From: Aphelidium insulamus
Taxonomy: Eukaryota; Aphelidiomycota; Aphelidea; Aphelidiaceae
NCBI GenBank assembly: GCA_036784855.1
Contig: JAZDSV010000001.1
Coordinates: forward strand, 853,501-917,500
DNA: 64,000 bases
Direction of reading: 5' to 3'
Shown: positions 63,029 to 64,000 of the stretch, one piece after another
Layout: every line of letters starts with the position of its first letter
Numbering within the stretch: position 1 is the stretch's first letter
The notes under the pieces: generated by a model
What the model was told of the DNA's origin: nothing
Seen by the model: the letters and a program-made list of their open reading frames with translations, nothing else
Database searches by the model: none
Made by a program: the position numbers and the translations under genes

Positions 63029-63426
63029 GTACCAAGGTCATAGGCGGTGATCTGCAGGCGATCGCGAAACACTCCCAGCCGGCCGCGACACCTCAACACA
63101 GTGCCCAGTGTCGGCGCATCCTCCGCTTCAGAGGCCGCGGCATCCCCGCCACTCCACCTGACACACACAATCGCCCCCGTGCCATCATCCACTGCACGGC
63201 ACTGTCAACTTATATGTACGTATGGCATGGCATTGCACACTAATACTTGCGTGTGATGGCGTGGCCGCGTGTCGTCGCGCCGGGCAACCGCTCCACCGCC
63301 ACCACTACACCCTGCACACTGACCGTGCGCACCGGCATCCCGCCATCGCCACGCCGACTGGCGCCATAAAAGTACATTGTACCCGGCGGCAGATCCCCGA
63401 TTGCCGGCGTCACTTTGCCCGGTGCA

Positions 63427-63457
<31 letters not shown>

Positions 63458-63623
63458 GGTGGTGGTGGTGTCGCAGCAGGTGGTCTAGTGGCACCGCGTC
63501 CAGTGCATGCACGTCGGCAATAAAGAGGATGGGCGCGCAGTACAGCGAGCCAAACAGGCCCCAGTAGGCGGGGTCGCGCGTGTGGTGCTGCGTGGATTGC
63601 TGCTTCTGCTGTGTGATTGTCAT
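62147..63623 (-). CDS. STN1: CST complex subunit STN1 (telomere OB-fold protein)
   Basis: Caps telomeres and helps fill-in synthesis with CTC1 and TEN1. ATG at 63623. Features in order: DPAYWGLFGSLYCAPILFIA; a Gln run encoded by (CTG/CAG)n; GTMYFYGASRRGDGGMPVRT; VSVQGVVVAVERL then AVDDGTGAIVCVRWSG (OB-fold strands, cf. human VDDSTGVINC); GTVLRCRGRLGVFRDRLQIT; VEVDDPNADAVHIVRVLHLK; KRVYDRPLW. The C-terminal winged helices (ERRGEVHRFLDAM; GVKEADIVLGVTSLLAYHFV; QTIADSLRKLVAQSVLYEA) follow. Four to five introns, one with a (TA)n run. Match to the STN1 order is strong even though the sequence is diverged. Confidence 0.85.
62991..63023. repeat. (TA)n microsatellite in a STN1 intron
   Basis: About 16 TA units in an intron, next to the OB-fold exon. 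Confidence 0.9.
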
Positions 63624-63740
63624 TCACGACATTACTCAGCATTGAAGCCTGCTGTAGCAAAGCAGTGCCCCATTCATAAACTACAAAGATATATACTGAC
63701 CTTGTACGTATAATGCTTTGGATGCATTGATGCCATTAAC

Positions 63741-63868
63741 CTATTGTAAGGAGTCGTACGCACACCATATGTCTTCATAACTTCTGGATAAGTACTGGAC
63801 ATATTCCGACAGTTCAGTCTGCTTATACGCAGGACTCATATTCCGCACCATTTCAACCAGCAGCTCGT
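63741..63868 (-). CDS. C-terminal exon of a gene continuing beyond the window
   Basis: After an acceptor (AAAAATGCAG) at 63869 the minus strand encodes ELLVEMVRNMSPAYKQTELS, EYVQYLSRSYEDIWCAYDSL and Q, then TAG at 63741. Amphipathic helix; codon use and conserved-looking aromatic residues suggest a real exon. The upstream exon or exons are beyond or near 64000. Family not recognised. It lies 117 bp upstream of the STN1 start on the same strand. Confidence 0.5.
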
Positions 63869-64000
63869 CTGCATTTTTGCTTTATATTTCGTGGCATCGT
63901 GATGTGCTGCGCAAAAATGAAGTTAATATGCGCCACAGTCGATTTGCCAGTGGCTGTCTGTCTTTAATTCGGAAAGAGTTCACTCGCTACTGGCAGTCTT

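Overview
The window is nuclear DNA from a eukaryote. About 25 protein genes sit close together on both strands. Most are split by short GT–AG introns, usually 43–70 nt, and TAA, TAG and TGA all serve as stops. The gene content points to an opisthokont that builds a motile flagellum. DNAAF10/WDR92 is an axonemal dynein assembly factor, and a fungal-style CDC25 RasGEF (SH3–WW–RasGEF), an RFX factor, an MscL channel and Crinkler-type genes are also present. I favour a zoosporic (chytrid-grade) fungus. A KIBRA-like WW scaffold and the RFX gene would also fit a unicellular holozoan, so the phylum is an inference.

Layout. 1–3.2 kb (minus): PIP5K and COX19, head to tail and 17 nt apart. 3.3–4.5 kb: aldo-keto reductase. 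5.4–6.3 kb: a Crinkler-header gene. 6.6–9.7 kb: a KIBRA-like WW/coiled-coil scaffold. 10–13.6 kb: two small secreted-protein candidates, MscL and mitochondrial ribosomal protein S10. 13.9–16.4 kb: a PAS-kinase-like Ser/Thr kinase. 17–20.4 kb: an SMP–C2–C2 lipid-transfer tether. 20.8–24.3 kb: a membrane-anchored metallophosphoesterase and a secreted subtilase. 25–27 kb: a single-exon ankyrin protein. 27.3–34.8 kb: CDC25, DNAAF10 and a coiled-coil protein.

34.8–42.3 kb is a rearranged accessory tract. It holds a Crinkler-like NTPase–nuclease gene, a LINE fragment, a GRAM-domain pseudogene, a 137-bp copy of the coiled-coil gene's 5' end and an orphan 401-aa ORF. 42.6–45.4 kb returns to housekeeping genes (CIAO2B, ROK1/DDX52).

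45.5–60 kb is the most unusual part. It carries four single-exon genes of an unrecognised signal-peptide/transmembrane family. The first two are divergent around a hairpin. The other two lie in tandemly duplicated convergent units, each pairing the membrane-protein gene with a small cysteine-rich, probably GPI-anchored protein. RFX and a Dabb-domain gene sit between the two pairs. The duplicated units also carry broken copies of the secreted gene, a hAT transposase remnant and a palindromic CCCGGG block. 60.2–64 kb holds SPCS2, an unknown gene, STN1 and the end of one more gene.

Functionally, several genes belong to phosphoinositide, membrane-contact and Ras signalling (PIP5K, the SMP–C2 protein, CDC25, the kinase). 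Others handle mitochondrial and Fe–S biogenesis (COX19, MRPS10, CIAO2B), secretion (SPCS2), telomeres (STN1) and ciliary motility (DNAAF10, perhaps RFX). Exon joins were made by eye from reading frame, GT–AG signals and family conservation. No alignment or database search was run.
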